Source of the DNA: Ehretia macrophylla
Taxonomy: Eukaryota; Streptophyta; Magnoliopsida; Boraginales; Ehretiaceae
Reading direction: 5' to 3'
Assembly (NCBI GenBank): GCA_037974665.1
Contig: CM075767.1
Span: forward strand, 23,027,498 to 23,091,497
DNA length: 64,000 bases
Positions 1 through 11,237 of the stretch are shown piece after piece. Below the pieces are notes generated by a model. That model searched no databases and was not told where the DNA came from. It saw only the letters and a program-made list of their open reading frames with translations. Numbering within the stretch: the stretch's first letter is position 1; each line of letters opens with the position of its first letter. Made by a program: the position numbers and the translations under genes.

Positions 1-1697
1 GTTATTATCTATGCGAGGTTGCTGTTTATTCTCTCTATTAAAGTTTATTTAGGGTTCAATATAATTTCTTATCTTATAATACTCGTTTAGACAACAGGTA
101 AGTTGGTTTTCTTATTATATTAAGTTTTAGGTTTTCTTATTAGACCGTCTTTCTAATTAGTTTAGTTCTCTAGTCTCACTCACAGCCAAGTTATGATGCC
201 ATAAATAGGCACTTTCACATTGTATTTCAACATCTGGCTTGGTAAATTGTTCTTTTCATATTCTATCAATCTTCAATAAGAGCTCCGAGGGACTTAAGTG
301 GAAACTAAATTTCATCAAAGTGACATAGTGTTGTTACCTCAAAAGATGAGGGGGGCAAACGAAAATCAAATTACTTTTTCGTATAAAGCTTATGGAAGAT
401 ATAACCACTCAAAAGCTATGAAAGATGAAGGGTATCATCTGGAAGTTGTTTTCTCACGTCACATTCTTATTTCAATGATTTATAAATTTGCAATGTAAGT
501 GTTGCCTTTGGAAAAGTCAAAAGATATCAAACTTTTAATATGGTGCTTATTTATATTTGGCCCAATAATATAACAATTTAAATCCAAAAGGAGATCCCAT
601 TCCAAAATACTAGTATGTTAGATATGAGAACCTTTTATATTTAAGAAGCACCCCTTGTGAGGGTGAAATTCTGATGTTGGATCATTACATTTTACCCTTA
701 AATTAAGAGCTGACGCCTATGTCGGGATAGTCTATCGACACTAGTCAGGCAGTAGCCCTTTTCTTCTAACGACTGTACTCGTTTGTCAGTATTCAGTGTG
801 ACACTTACTACACCTTAATCCAGCCTATAGTCGCCTATCGACACTGACTCGGCGGCTGCACTTGTCTATCAGTATTGAGTGTGGCACTACCACACCTTAA
901 TCTAAACTATAGTTTTCCCTCCATGGAGTACACTCTTAACGAAAGTACCAATATAATAAAATAATCCCAAGAATGTAACAATTCAAGCTTAAAGGGAGAG
1001 TCCATCCTAAAATACTAGTCTGTTAGTTGGGAGGACCCCTTGTACTTAAAAAGTATTCATTACGAGGGTGAAATTTCAATATAGGATCATTACAATATCC
1101 TATTGTATGGACTAATTTTTAGGGTATTAAAAAAAATCGAATAGAGGTGAAGATGACCTTATCGTCAAGGAAAAGGAAAATGAAAAGGATAGGTCAAGTG
1201 AAAAAAGATCGTTATGAGTCAATCATTTTGACTGATTGATGTGCTATACGTCTAAGAATGAATTTGTGTAAGTTTATACATCAAAGAATTAAGTAGAATG
1301 ATTAAATAACAATATGTTTTAATTAAATATTCTAAGTTTAAAGTACGACGTTAACCTCTATTGTACAAAAGAAAATAAAATTAAAATTCGGTAAGAGACT
1401 TTAAATTTTTTCGTGAAACTTAAATGACTTTAACCAACTCAATTGGAGTTTGTTAAGATATAATTTTGGTGATAAGTATAGACTGATGTCCAAGCTCCAA
1501 TGTTGTAGAGGGTAAGTCTACCAACCCGATTTCCTATAAAACAAAGGACCTAGATTGTCCCCAAGTTTCTCTTCTGACGCTCAAGTCGATTGTGGGATGG
1601 AGGAATATTCGAAAGCTTAAGTGAGTATAGAGTGTTTAGGCTAGAATTCGATACCTTTGAAGGTTGTGTGCTGTTGTATTTATATTTACTTAGAACC
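1..1697. repeat. Upstream flank block U, copy 1 (partner 36641-37986)
   Basis: Position 1 aligns with 36641 and the similarity runs, with gaps, to about 1697/37986. Both copies lie upstream of a receptor-kinase ectodomain gene. The first 300 bases look like a degenerate LTR: they share a TATA-like ATAAATAGGCACTT stretch and the phrase GGTTTTCTTATTAGA with the miniature LTR element at 27114. The 66-residue ORF at 298-498 has no recognisable domain and the partner copy breaks it, so I do not call it a gene. Confidence 0.7.
561..1094. mobile_element. TRIM-like insertion with 129-bp direct terminal repeats
   Basis: Two direct repeats of equal length, 561-689 and 966-1094, flank about 276 bp. Each contains a TGTAACA-like start (mutated to TATAACA in the left one) and ends ATCATTACA, so a 121-bp LTR (569-689 and 974-1094) is possible. 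The homologous block at 37111-37130 passes straight through without this sequence, showing it is an insertion or deletion of roughly 560 bp. Between the repeats lies an imperfect ~100-bp duplication (about 726-830 and 831-916). I could not find a clean target duplication or primer site, so the class is an inference. Confidence 0.5.
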
Positions 1698-2264
1698 TTT
1701 GATTATGATAAGAATCTTTAAAATCGTGGTAAGACGATCTTATCTCCAGTTTGAACTTAATCATTAATTATCTCTTCTTTAACTGAAGCAATACATATGG
1801 ACGTTTAGAGAAGTCCCTATATAGTGCCTCACGGACCAGACTCGTTGTCCAACCTACTTGGCCATGGTTGGGGACCTGTTTCCTTCTTGGCTTCTAGGCA
1901 ACTCATATTTTACTCTATCAGAGTTAATCAAAGAGATTAAAATAGTTTTTGAAGAATCAGCTAGTCAAGACTTCGTTATGGTTGAAGGTTGTAGTTGAGT
2001 CTAGCTCGTAGGATGTGTTGTTCACACATAACTAGTGTGATCCACATAACATCTAAATGGTTAGATGTATGATTCAAAATTAATTGGTGAACCTCAAATG
2101 CATATAAAATCCATTTGGATAAGTGTTGCTTGCGTTCGACTATGTAGAAATAAGTATTTTCTTATGTTGGTCAATCAAGAAGTGGGTATGAAACTCTACA
2201 ATTTTTAAGGTGATGATTGGTATGTTAGAACAGGTTGATAATTGAATAACATTTTCTACTCTTT
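1698..2264. other. Intergenic, no gene seen
   Basis: No ORF with domain character. Part of 2040-2210 resembles the flank at 46750-46970 (both have GGTCAATCAAGAAGT), so it is an old piece of the upstream region shared by cluster members. Confidence 0.5.
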
Positions 2265-3020
2265 TCAATTCTCATGCTTGGTATGGAGTAATGAATTTGA
2301 GAATTCTATTCCCTATGTAATGTATTCCTATGAATATGATAATAGTCATTCCAGACAAAACACTTAGGTAGGGATTGGTACACTGGAATAATTTTAGACA
2401 AGAATAGAATGAGCTAAGAAATGGAATGAACTTAGGAATGAGAATGACATACTTGGTATGCTATAGGAATGAAGAGTAGTAATGAGAATGACTTGTATAA
2501 TTTGACATGTTTGCCCTTTTATTATTATACTATCAAAAGTAAGAATAAACATGAATATAATTGTAAATAACATAAATATAAGAAATAATAATAATAATAA
2601 TTGTTATTATTTTTCATTTTATTTTTATCATTATTATTATTATTATTTTTTATTTTTATAATAATAATAATAACTATTGCTTTATTTCTCAGTAAATATT
2701 ATTTTTGTTATTTTTATTATTAGTATTATTAATATTATTTTTATAATAATAATTTTTTAATTATTATTATAACTCTTTTGTTTTATTATTTTATTCTTAT
2801 TTTTAGTTTGTTATTATTATTGTAAAACTATAATACAAGTTATGTTTTATGGGGTATGTATGTTAGTCATCTGAGAAATAAGTTTATTCCTAAATATATA
2901 GGAATGAACTAATCTCATATGTTTGCTCTAAAATGACTATTCTTATATACGCGAGAATGAAATTACCTTAAGAATGAAATTTTCAAATTTATATTCTTTC
3001 ATACCAAACGTGAAAATTGG
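2265..3020. mobile_element. Putative terminal-inverted-repeat element with AT-rich core
   Basis: The left edge (CAATTCTCATGCTTGGTATG) and the reverse complement of the right edge (CCAATTTTCACGTTTGGTAT) match over roughly 30 bases. The core is mostly ATT/AAT microsatellite. I see no transposase and no convincing target duplication, so a MITE of unknown superfamily is the best description. Confidence 0.4.
2580..2850. repeat. ATT/AAT microsatellite tract
   Basis: Runs of AAT and ATT triplets with interruptions fill this stretch. A comparable TTC/TTA/TTG tract lies at 38741-39005, in the equivalent position upstream of the 39612 gene. Confidence 0.85.
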
Positions 3021-3319
3021 AATATAAGCTCGTAATCTTATGTTATATAATAGTGTTGGAATTTCTACAGTGCTTTGCTATTCAGATTGGTCAAGAGATA
3101 AAAATATCCGTTGAAGACTCAACTAGTCAAGTCGTCTGCTTAGGTTGGTTAATCAAGAGAGAAAGTCTTCCATCAGCCATGGCTGATGATTAGTCAAAAA
3201 ATAAATAGATAGAATTGTGACACATTATCATCGTGGAGTTAGTATTTAGAAAACTTTAATGACTAAGATGATTTGACCATCAGCCATGACTGATGGAAGA
3301 ATTTTCCATTTTAGCCAGT

Positions 3320-3450
3320 GATTTATTACTAGATTTTCCACATGGCCCCACTTATTAAGTCTGTTTGCTAAGTCTTTGCATAGATTTCCAAGTCAACTTG
3401 CGTGTTAGCACAGATGAAATCAGGAATAATATATTGTCAAGAAACAAACG
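3320..3450 (+). promoter_or_regulatory. Recurrent LRK10L promoter module, copy a (W-box core)
   Basis: Contains CACATGGCCCCACTTATT, then AAGTCAACTTGCG (GTTGACTT on the other strand, a W-box core), then a motif near GAAACAAACG. The same order occurs upstream of the ectodomain starts at 24406, 39612, 47209 and 60975. The W-box element lies about 150 bp before the ATG at 3545. Regulation by WRKY factors is an inference from the motif only. Confidence 0.55.
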
Positions 3451-3544
3451 TGTAGTTTACAAATATTAGATGATTCATACCCTGTTCATCTCTTCTTGTT
3501 GTTACTCTTTTCTCTGTTGTGCTGAATAGGGAAGTTTCATCAGT

Positions 3545-5864
3545 ATGGCTCTTTCCTCTTCTTTAATTGCCTTCGTTCTTTTGCACCTTCCGATCTTTCA
3601 CTTGGCTCGGGGGCAGAGAGAATCCCAGTCTAATTGCACAGAGTATTTCGAATGTGGAAGTCTTGAAGTGATGAACTTTCCTTTCTCCAAATTTACTGAA
3701 CCAAATTGTGGCTTGTGTGTGGTTGATTGTGATGCTAAGCCATCTCCAAAGATCAATCTATGGCCAGGGAGAGAATGGTATGATACTGTAGGCCAGCGAC
3801 ACGCAAATAAAATTAGGATCAAATTTTCGTGGCTTAAAGAAGGGGGGAATTGCATTAGATTTAATATTCCCCCTCATCTTCCAAGCTCTGCCTCAATATC
3901 ATTTACGGTCTCTCCCAACATTACATTGTTCAAATGTAATACCTCTTCTAGTGACCAGAGCTTAGATCATCATTTTAATGGTTATGAAAAGTTCACCAAT
4001 TGTGGTAAAGAACATGGCTTCCATGTATTCTACAACTATAGCTATACATATGATAGAGAGCCTAGCGCTGTTGGCACTCCTCCGGCTAACTGCTCAATTA
4101 TTCAGTTGCCAGTCGTTCCCCCATATCCAGATTTGGATCCTACGGACTTGTATGGTTTATTGGCTAGTGAATTTGATCTGGAATGGCATCTTTCTGTTAA
4201 TTGTTCTGATTGTCGCCACAGAGGTGGTCAATGTCTAACTGACAGTGAGAATCGATTCAATTGCTCCCAAGGTATAGGCATATCCACTGAAAATGGTAGA
4301 GACACATCTACTGAAAAAGGTATAGGTATATCCACTGAATTATGTGGTAATCCAAATTCATATAATCTTAATTGCTTGTTTGATATTCTTATTTCTATTC
4401 GGACATGATTAGATGATCTTTGTTCATTTTGAATGTCAAGGTTTAAGCATCCTGATTAAATGGAACTCATCTTCTTTATCACTAATATATAGTATTCTTT
4501 TAACATTGGTTGTTCTGTTTTTACTTGTTCCACAGGAAGTCATGATCTGCCCGTGATTCTTGGCACAGGTAGATATCCATATAAGCAAAATCTTTAATAA
4601 GTAAATATACATTTCCATACACGGTTTATATCCATATAGATAAGATTTCTGACAGGCAAATTACAAAACTCCTATCCAACTTCTGAAGTTTTTCTCTATT
4701 GATTTATAGTTTTAGGTGGAGGCGGTTTCATTCTCATAATATGCTCAGTCATCTTTATTATCTGGCGCCGTAGGAGAAAGAGCAATGGTCCTTCCTCAAG
4801 AACAGACCTTGAAGCGAGCAGTGTCTACCCTGGGGTTCCTGTCTTCCTATGCTGAGCTCGTAGAAGCCACTAGTAATTTTGATTCTTCCAAAGAACTTGG
4901 AGATGGAGGCTTTGGTATCGTATATTACGGTAAGAAGCTCCACATTTCAAGAGCCATGTAACAGGACTGCTAAACTTTCGGCCACAAAAGAATGGATTAA
5001 TCATTGGAGTGTCGTTATTAGTTTTAGAATTACTAATACCTTTACGATGTAGGCAAACTTCGAGATGGAAGAGAAGTTGCAGTAAAGCGTCTTTATGAGC
5101 GCAATTATAAACGTGTTGAGCAGTTCATGAATGAGATTAAGATTCTCACATGCTTGAGGCATCGAAATCTTGTTTCCCTTTATGGTTGCACCTCTAGGCG
5201 CAGCCGAGAACTACTCCTTGTTTACGAATATGTTCACAATGGCACTGTTGCGGATCATCTCCACGGTGAAAGAGGAAAAGAAAGATTACTCACCTGGCCT
5301 ATTCGCATGAACATTGCCTTCGAAACTGCCAGTGCATTGACATACCTCCACGCTTCAGATATAATACACCGAGATGTGAAGACTAATAACATACTTCTTG
5401 ATCACAACTTTTGTGTCAAAGTTGCAGATTTTGGGCTTTCAAGACTCTTCCCAAACGATGTCACCCATGTCTCAACCGCTCCACAGGGAACTCCTGGCTA
5501 TGTCGATCCAGAATATCGTGAATGCTACCAGCTAACCAATAAGAGCGATGTTTATAGCTTTGGAGTTGTCCTCATCGAACTAATATCATCATTGCCTGCT
5601 GTTGATATAAGCAGGCATAGACAAGAGATCAACTTGGCTAACTTAGCAATCAATAGGATCCAAAGTCGCGCATATGATGAGTTAATTGACCCATCACTGG
5701 GGTACACATCCGATCCTGAAGTGAAAAGAACGACTATTTCCATAGCCGAGTTAGCTTTTCAATGTCTGCAAGTCGATAAGGAACTGAGGCCGAAAATGGA
5801 TGAAGTATTGGAGGTTTTGACGGATATTAAGGAGGCTAAGGAGGACTTCCAAGTCTTGGAATGA
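3545..5864 (+). pseudogene. Chimeric LRK10-like receptor kinase, frameshifted
   Basis: Exon 1 (3545-4271) encodes a signal peptide and a cysteine-rich cell-wall ectodomain: GUB_WAK_bind (C..YFECGSL..MNFPFSKF..PNCGL) and WAK_assoc (LEWHLSVNCSDC..RGGQC). Exon 2 (4536-4568) is the short SHDLPVILGT linker. Exon 3 (about 4716-4929) gives the membrane helix, an RRRRK stop-transfer and the glycine loop GDGGFG. Exon 4 (5053-5864) gives the rest of the kinase: VAVKR, HRDVKTNN, DFG, GTPGYVDPEY, ending EDFQVLE and stop. The ectodomain is of the type found at 24406, 39612 and 60975, whereas the kinase is the class found at 49044-50104, so the gene is a fusion whose joint lies in intron 2. The exon phases still fit. 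A 2-nt loss near 4845, compared with 49190-49200, brings TGA at 4853-4855 before the glycine loop. Intron 1 read-through gives a 287-residue secreted ORF ending at 4408. Confidence 0.85.
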
Positions 5865-7053
5865 TGAACTATCCTTTCTCCAAATTTACTGGACCAAATT
5901 GTGGCTTGTGTGTGGTTGATTGTGATGCTCAGCCATCTCCAAAAATCAAACTCTCATCAGAGGGAAAGGGAGAATGGTATGAAACTATAGGCGCGGAACA
6001 CACAAATATACTTAGCATCCGTGCCCCATGGCTTGAAGAAAGGGGTTGCTTTCGTTTTAACTACTTGTTTTTTTCTCTCTCGGAGAAGTTGTAGATGATT
6101 GTGTTCATTTCCAATATCAACCTTATCACTAATGTATAGCATTGTTTTTACCTTGATTGCTTCAAGGCCAAGTTCTGCTGGGTAAAGCAACCCTGCATGG
6201 GTTCAGTCCTTTCCGATCCCTTGACCCCACAAAGGTTTTATAAATTGATTTGTAGGTTTTATACATGCAATTAACTCATATTCCTGCATGGATGAAATTA
6301 ATCATTTCCCCAAGTAGTTACGTTCAACGTTTTGGAATCTTACATACAGTAGACTTCGCCTACTAACTTTCTTTTGTTCGGGGGACAGGTGCGAGTAAGG
6401 ATCTTCTCATAATATAATATGTCCTAGTTTCATAAAGGTTGTCCCACATATGTAAGATTTAAACTTCCAAAAGCTTATGTAAGATATAACCTTCCACTCA
6501 TTCACAGTTTTTCGGACCCATTACATCTAAAATTAGACAGGTTTATATAGGGGTGAATTTAGAATTTTTTTCACGGACAACTAATTCCTTTTCTTAACAA
6601 GGGTTAATTACCGTTCCATATACAATTAACGTCCGCGCCCCTTGGTGGCATGATAATAAGGATTGTTTAGTTTTAAAAATATCTCTTTTCCAAACTCTGC
6701 TTCTATATCATTTACAGTCTTTCTCACATTTCATTGCTCAATCCATATGTAGATCCTCCTAAGGACTTGTTTAGTTTATTGGCTAGCGAATTTGATCTGA
6801 AGTTGTTCTAATTGCCGCCACAGAGGTGGCCAATGTCTAACTGACAACCTAAATCGATTCTATTGATGATATTCATTTTCTATAGCTATCACCCTAAACA
6901 TTATCCTGCCAGCTATTTATTTATTTATATATTGTCGTTATTGTTTAATTCTGGTGCAGGTGCAGGTAGCCATATGCGACTAATTCTTGGCATAGGTACC
7001 TACCGCGTCGGTTAAGCATATTTTTTACCATCTTCGTGTTAATGCATAATTTG
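5865..7053 (+). pseudogene. LRK10L ectodomain relic fused to the kinase 3' end
   Basis: Directly after the kinase stop the sequence turns into a second ectodomain copy (MNYPFSKFTGPNCGL, then CVVDCDAQPSPKIKL) up to about 6075. Further scraps follow: 6640-6720 (matching the RAPSWLENKDCF region), 6745-6860 (DPPKDLF..LASEFDL and the RGGQCLTD end) and a linker exon at about 6960-6998 (SHMRLILGIG). Stops and gaps remove any reading frame. The same relic follows the second kinase at 50105-51290, so the fusion predates the 11-kb duplication. The relic's kinase part resumes at 17256 after the retrotransposon insertion. Confidence 0.8.
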
Positions 7054-7242
7054 TGTAAAGAAAGATTTCCAGGAAAGACTGATTCTTATTCATATACAGT
7101 GTGTTTCTTATATAGAATTCACAATCATAAATCAAGGAATTGACAAAGGAAATAATATACAACTATGGAAATGTCCAGATTTCTAGCCTATCAAATAATG
7201 TGCTGATTTTTCTTGTTGACTTGCCTTCGTTATATCGCTAAC
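7054..7242 (-). repeat. 3' LTR of the outer copia element
   Basis: Begins TGTAAAG in + orientation. It is interrupted after CTAAC at 7242 by the inner element; the final base of the LTR is at 12635, beyond the inner element. It aligns without gaps to 17066-17255. Confidence 0.92.
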
Positions 7243-7531
7243 AAAAGGAAACAAGGCTGAAAAAATATAATACATTGCTCTCATGTTTATGTAATGTGTT
7301 TGAATATGATACAATACAATGTAATGATGCAAAGAATTACAAGGAATTTATAGGCTATAACATAAACTAAACAATGATGAAATGAGTTGCCATATGCAGT
7401 AGAAATGAGCTGTCAATGTGCAGCTCATGAACAATAAACATCACAGCTAGCCAATCACATGTGTAGCTGTATTCTTCTTCTTCTTTACAGCTATTGCAGC
7501 TGTATTATTCTTCTTTACAGATATTTCAACA
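7243..7531 (-). repeat. 3' LTR of the inner copia element
   Basis: 289-bp repeat, bounded outside by CTAAC (7238-7242) and inside by the polypurine tract (CTCCCCCTCAAGC in + orientation, 7532-7544). Confidence 0.92.
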
Positions 7532-7538
7532 CTCCCCC

Positions 7539-9119
7539 TCAAGCTGGGGTAAAGATATCAACAAGCCCGAGCTTGACAATAGCTGATTGGAGAAGTAATG
7601 GTCTAGTTGACTTAGTAAATATGTCAGCAGCTTGCTCGGATGATGTAACAAAATAAGGTGTGATAACCCCTGAGCGAACTTTTTCTCGAATAAAATGGAT
7701 ATCAACTTCAATGTGTTTTGTCCTCTCATGAAAGACTGAGTCAGATGACAACATAATAGCAGATTTATTATCACAGAACAAGGTAGACGAGTCAATCACT
7801 GGAAAGCCCAACTCAGTCAGGAGATAGCGTAACCAAAGAAGTTCATATGTTCCTTGGGCCATAGCACGGTACTCAGCTTCAGCAGAAGATCGCGAGACAA
7901 CTGCTTGCTTTTTACTTTTCCATGAGATAAGGTGATTGCCACGGAAAGTACACATACCCGAGGTAGAACGCCTATCACTTTTTGACCCTGCATAATCAGC
8001 ATCAGTGTAACAAGACAATCCCTCCTGTATTCCAGTTGTATAGAAGATACCAAGACCAGGATAAGATTTAAGATACCGGAGGATATGATAAACAGCATCC
8101 AGATGAGAAGTACGAGGTGCGTGCATGAATTGACTTACAATACTCACTGCATAGGTTAGGTCCGGCCTTGTGTTAGTCAAGTAGATAAGCCGACCTACAA
8201 GTCTCTGATATACTGATGGCTCAGCTAACAGTTCCCCTGATTCTGCTGTCAATTTAAGATTTGGGTCCATAGGAGTAGAAACAGGGCGACAACCTAGCAT
8301 ACCCGTATCTTGAAGAAGATCCAATGCATACTTTCTTTGCGACAAAGATATACCCTGGCGATTTCGGGCCACTTCAATACCAAGGAAGTATCGGAGCATG
8401 CCTAGATCTTTAGTGTCAAAGATCGTCCCAAGGTCTCGCTTCACTTGAACAATTCCCTGAGTGTCATCTCCAGTAATGATAATATCGTCCACATATACTG
8501 AGATAATGATACATCTACCTTGAGAATGGCGTCGAACAAAGCATGTATGATCTGAATGACACCTAATGAACCCCATTGTAAGGACCACTTCACTAAAACG
8601 GCTAAACCAAGTTCGAGGGGATTGTTTAAGCCCATAGAGAGATTTACGAAGACGGCAAACTTTCCCGGAATACTCCCCCTGAGTCCGAAAACCTGGTGGA
8701 GGATCCATGTAGAGAATCTCAGAAAGGTTACCATTAAGAAAGGCATTCTTGACATCTAATTGGTGAAGAGGCCAAGAAAAAGAGGCATCTAAGGAGACCA
8801 AGAGCCGAACATTAATTAATTTGGCAACAGGAGCAAATGTGGCACCAAAGTCCTTGCCTGGTACCTGAGTAAACCCTTTAGCAACAAGGCGTGCCTTATA
8901 TCGATCGATGGTGCTGTCAACAAGGTACTTCACATTAAACACCCACTTACACCCAACTGTCCGTCCACCAACTGGAAGATCAACTAGCTCCCACGTTTGA
9001 TTTTGCTGTAAGGCATCCATCTTTATTTTCATAGCGGCCATCCATAAAGGATCCTGGAGAGCCTCATGAATGGAGCGAGGGATAAAGACTGAATCAACCT
9101 GACTAAGGAAAGATTTATA
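7539..9119 (-). pseudogene. Inner copia: reverse transcriptase and RNase H
   Basis: In the same frame as the upstream gag-integrase segments but cut off by TAG at 9120-9122. It shows the copia RT block (WELVDLP..KWVFNVKY, KARLVAKGFTQ, QLDVKNAFLNG), the catalytic YVDD in SVYVDDIIITG, LYGLKQSPRTWF, and the RNase H block (DADYAGSKSDRRSTSG, SWKSKKQAVVSRSSAEAEYR, CDNKSAI, HERTKHIEVD). It ends LGLVDIFTPA just upstream of the polypurine tract. The product copies the element's RNA in virus-like particles. The first methionine (9041) is internal to the polyprotein and not a genuine start. Confidence 0.9.
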
Positions 9120-10859
9120 CTAATCGGAGAGACCCTGAAATGACACAAACTTGGCAATAGGATGATTAGTACTACATGAAAGTAAGTAATGAGAAGGTGG
9201 ACGCCGTTCACAAGTAGGGTAACGAGGAGGTGCAGGTTCAGGGACCACGGAAGAAGAAGGGTTACCTGAATCCGGAGAAAAATCTGGCAATGGAGCAGAA
9301 GCACGAGGACACCGGGAGTAAACTTGTAATGGAGCGGGAGAATAACTAGGTGAAAGAGTATTACTAGAGTGCGGTGGTGGTTCATTAGTGGGTTGAGATG
9401 TGTCAATAATAGGAATAGGACGAGGAAAAGGAGGGTCCTCTATAGAGAGCACCCCAGGAAGTTGCTCGAAGGCAAGAGAATTAGAGAAAAAAGGGATAGC
9501 CTCAAGGAAAGTGACATCAACTGAGTGGTGAAAGTGACGAGTCACAGGATCATAACACCTATATCCTTTAGACATGGAAGAATACCCAAGAAAGACACAA
9601 CGTATAGCTTTATCATCTAGCTTAGTGCGAGTCGGGCTACGATTTTGAACAAAACATGTACAACCAAAGACTCGCGGGAGAAGAGAAAAAAGAACAGTAT
9701 TTGGTCGGAGAATATGCAAGGGTGTTTGACTTTGGAGGACACGACTAGGGGTACGATTGATGAGGTATGTTGCAGTGAGTACAGCTAAGTGCCAGAAATA
9801 TTTTGGGACATTCATTCCAGATAGAAGACATCGGACCATAGACATAATGTGACGGTTCTTTCGTTCTGCCACACCATTCTGTTCAGGTGTATAAGGACAA
9901 GTAAGCTGCTGAAGAATTCCTTTTTTATTGAGTTCGGCTCGAAAATCGTTGGTTAGGTATTCTCTGCCATTGTCAGACCTAATATTGCGAACAACAGTGT
10001 GGAATTGGGTTTTCACCATTTGAAGGAAATGAGTGAAATGGGTGAAGACTTCAGATTTTTTCTTCATTAGGTAGACCCAAGTACACCGACTATGATCATC
10101 TATAAATGTCACATAATAACGATGTTGAGAGAGTGCCGTGACAGGAGAGGGACCCCAAATATCAGAGTGAACAAGATCAAATGAACATAGAGCTCGATGC
10201 ATACGAGGAATATATGTAGTGCGAGTATGTTTTGACAATTCACAAGTCACACAATTAAATTTAAAATCCTTGCATGCTTTTTTAAAAGAAGGAAATAACC
10301 AACATAAATATTGAAAGTTTGCATGTCCTAAACGAGCATGCCACAAGTCTAAATTTTGAATAGAACCAACAGGAGTATCAAAAACTGGAGACACAGAAGC
10401 ATGTAGACTTGACAAGGGTATTATAGAGGTTGGAGGTTTGCCAAAGTAGTAAAGTCCATCGTGTTCATATCCCCTGCCAAAAGTCTTCTTCGAAGTCAGG
10501 TCCTGTAGAAAACAACGGTCGGGTAAAAAAATAGCTGCACAATGAAGACTCTTGGCAAGACGACTAACAGACAATAGGTTATAAGCAAAGTTGGGCACAT
10601 AGTAAACAGAGCGAAGAGTTATATCTGAGGATAAACAGGCATCTCCCTGACAACGAATAGGAATAGATGTTCCATTGGCAATTTGAACGGATTGATTTAT
10701 GGAGGTGACAGGAGAAGAAAAAATGGAAAGCTCACCAGTCATATGATTATTGTCCCCAGAATCCAGAATCCAAGATGGTTGGCCTGACTTACCATGAAGT
10801 GCAATAGGAGTACCTGTAACAAGAGCAGTCGTGGGGCCATATAATGAAGATAACCCCAA
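9120..10859 (-). pseudogene. Inner copia: protease and integrase
   Basis: The protease has lost its canonical site: WILDSGDNNHMTG stands where copia has DSGA(S/T)xHM, so residue A reads D. The GAG-pre-integrase and integrase follow: HARLGHANFQ..C..C (HHCC zinc site), then DLVHSDIWGPSP, TFIDDHSRCTW, SDNGREYLTNDF and the E of EQNGVAERKNR, completing the DDE triad. The C-terminal region has the copia VFLGYSSMSKGYRCY motif and a proline-rich linker. It ends at TAG (9120-9122), in frame with the RT segment. Confidence 0.88.
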
Positions 10860-10865
10860 GTGGAG

Positions 10866-11189
10866 TTATAGTTGAGCAATCTGAGCCTGAAGTTGACTAT
10901 AATCGGGTTGGGCCGGAACTAATTCTGTTGAGGTTGATTCGGCCACAGCCCCAATACGAGGAGCTCTTTTCTTTTGCCCACCACCACGGTTTCTAGAGTA
11001 TTGTTGCTTTAATTCAGAATGAAGGATAAAGCATCGATCAATGAGATGACCAGTCTTCCGACAGTGTTGGCAATAAGGACAAGTGCTGGTTTGCCTAGAA
11101 CTGGAAGGAGCAACAAATGCCATCTGGTCCAGAATAGGAGAAGCGGGCTCTGGTGCAAGGAGAAGACGCCTTCGTTCATCACCATCCAC
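10866..11189 (-). pseudogene. Inner copia: gag C-terminus with zinc knuckle
   Basis: Part of the gag-pol frame between TAG (11238-11240) and TAA (10866-10868). It carries a knuckle-like CPYCQHCRKTGHLIDRCF segment, the RNA-binding nucleocapsid motif of copia gag, with a basic tail (NRGGGQKKRAPR). Probably translated only as part of the polyprotein in the intact ancestor. Confidence 0.8.
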
Positions 11190-11237
11190 AATTGCAAATG
11201 CCTCAAATAAAGATGGCAGAGGAGATGTATTTAAAAT

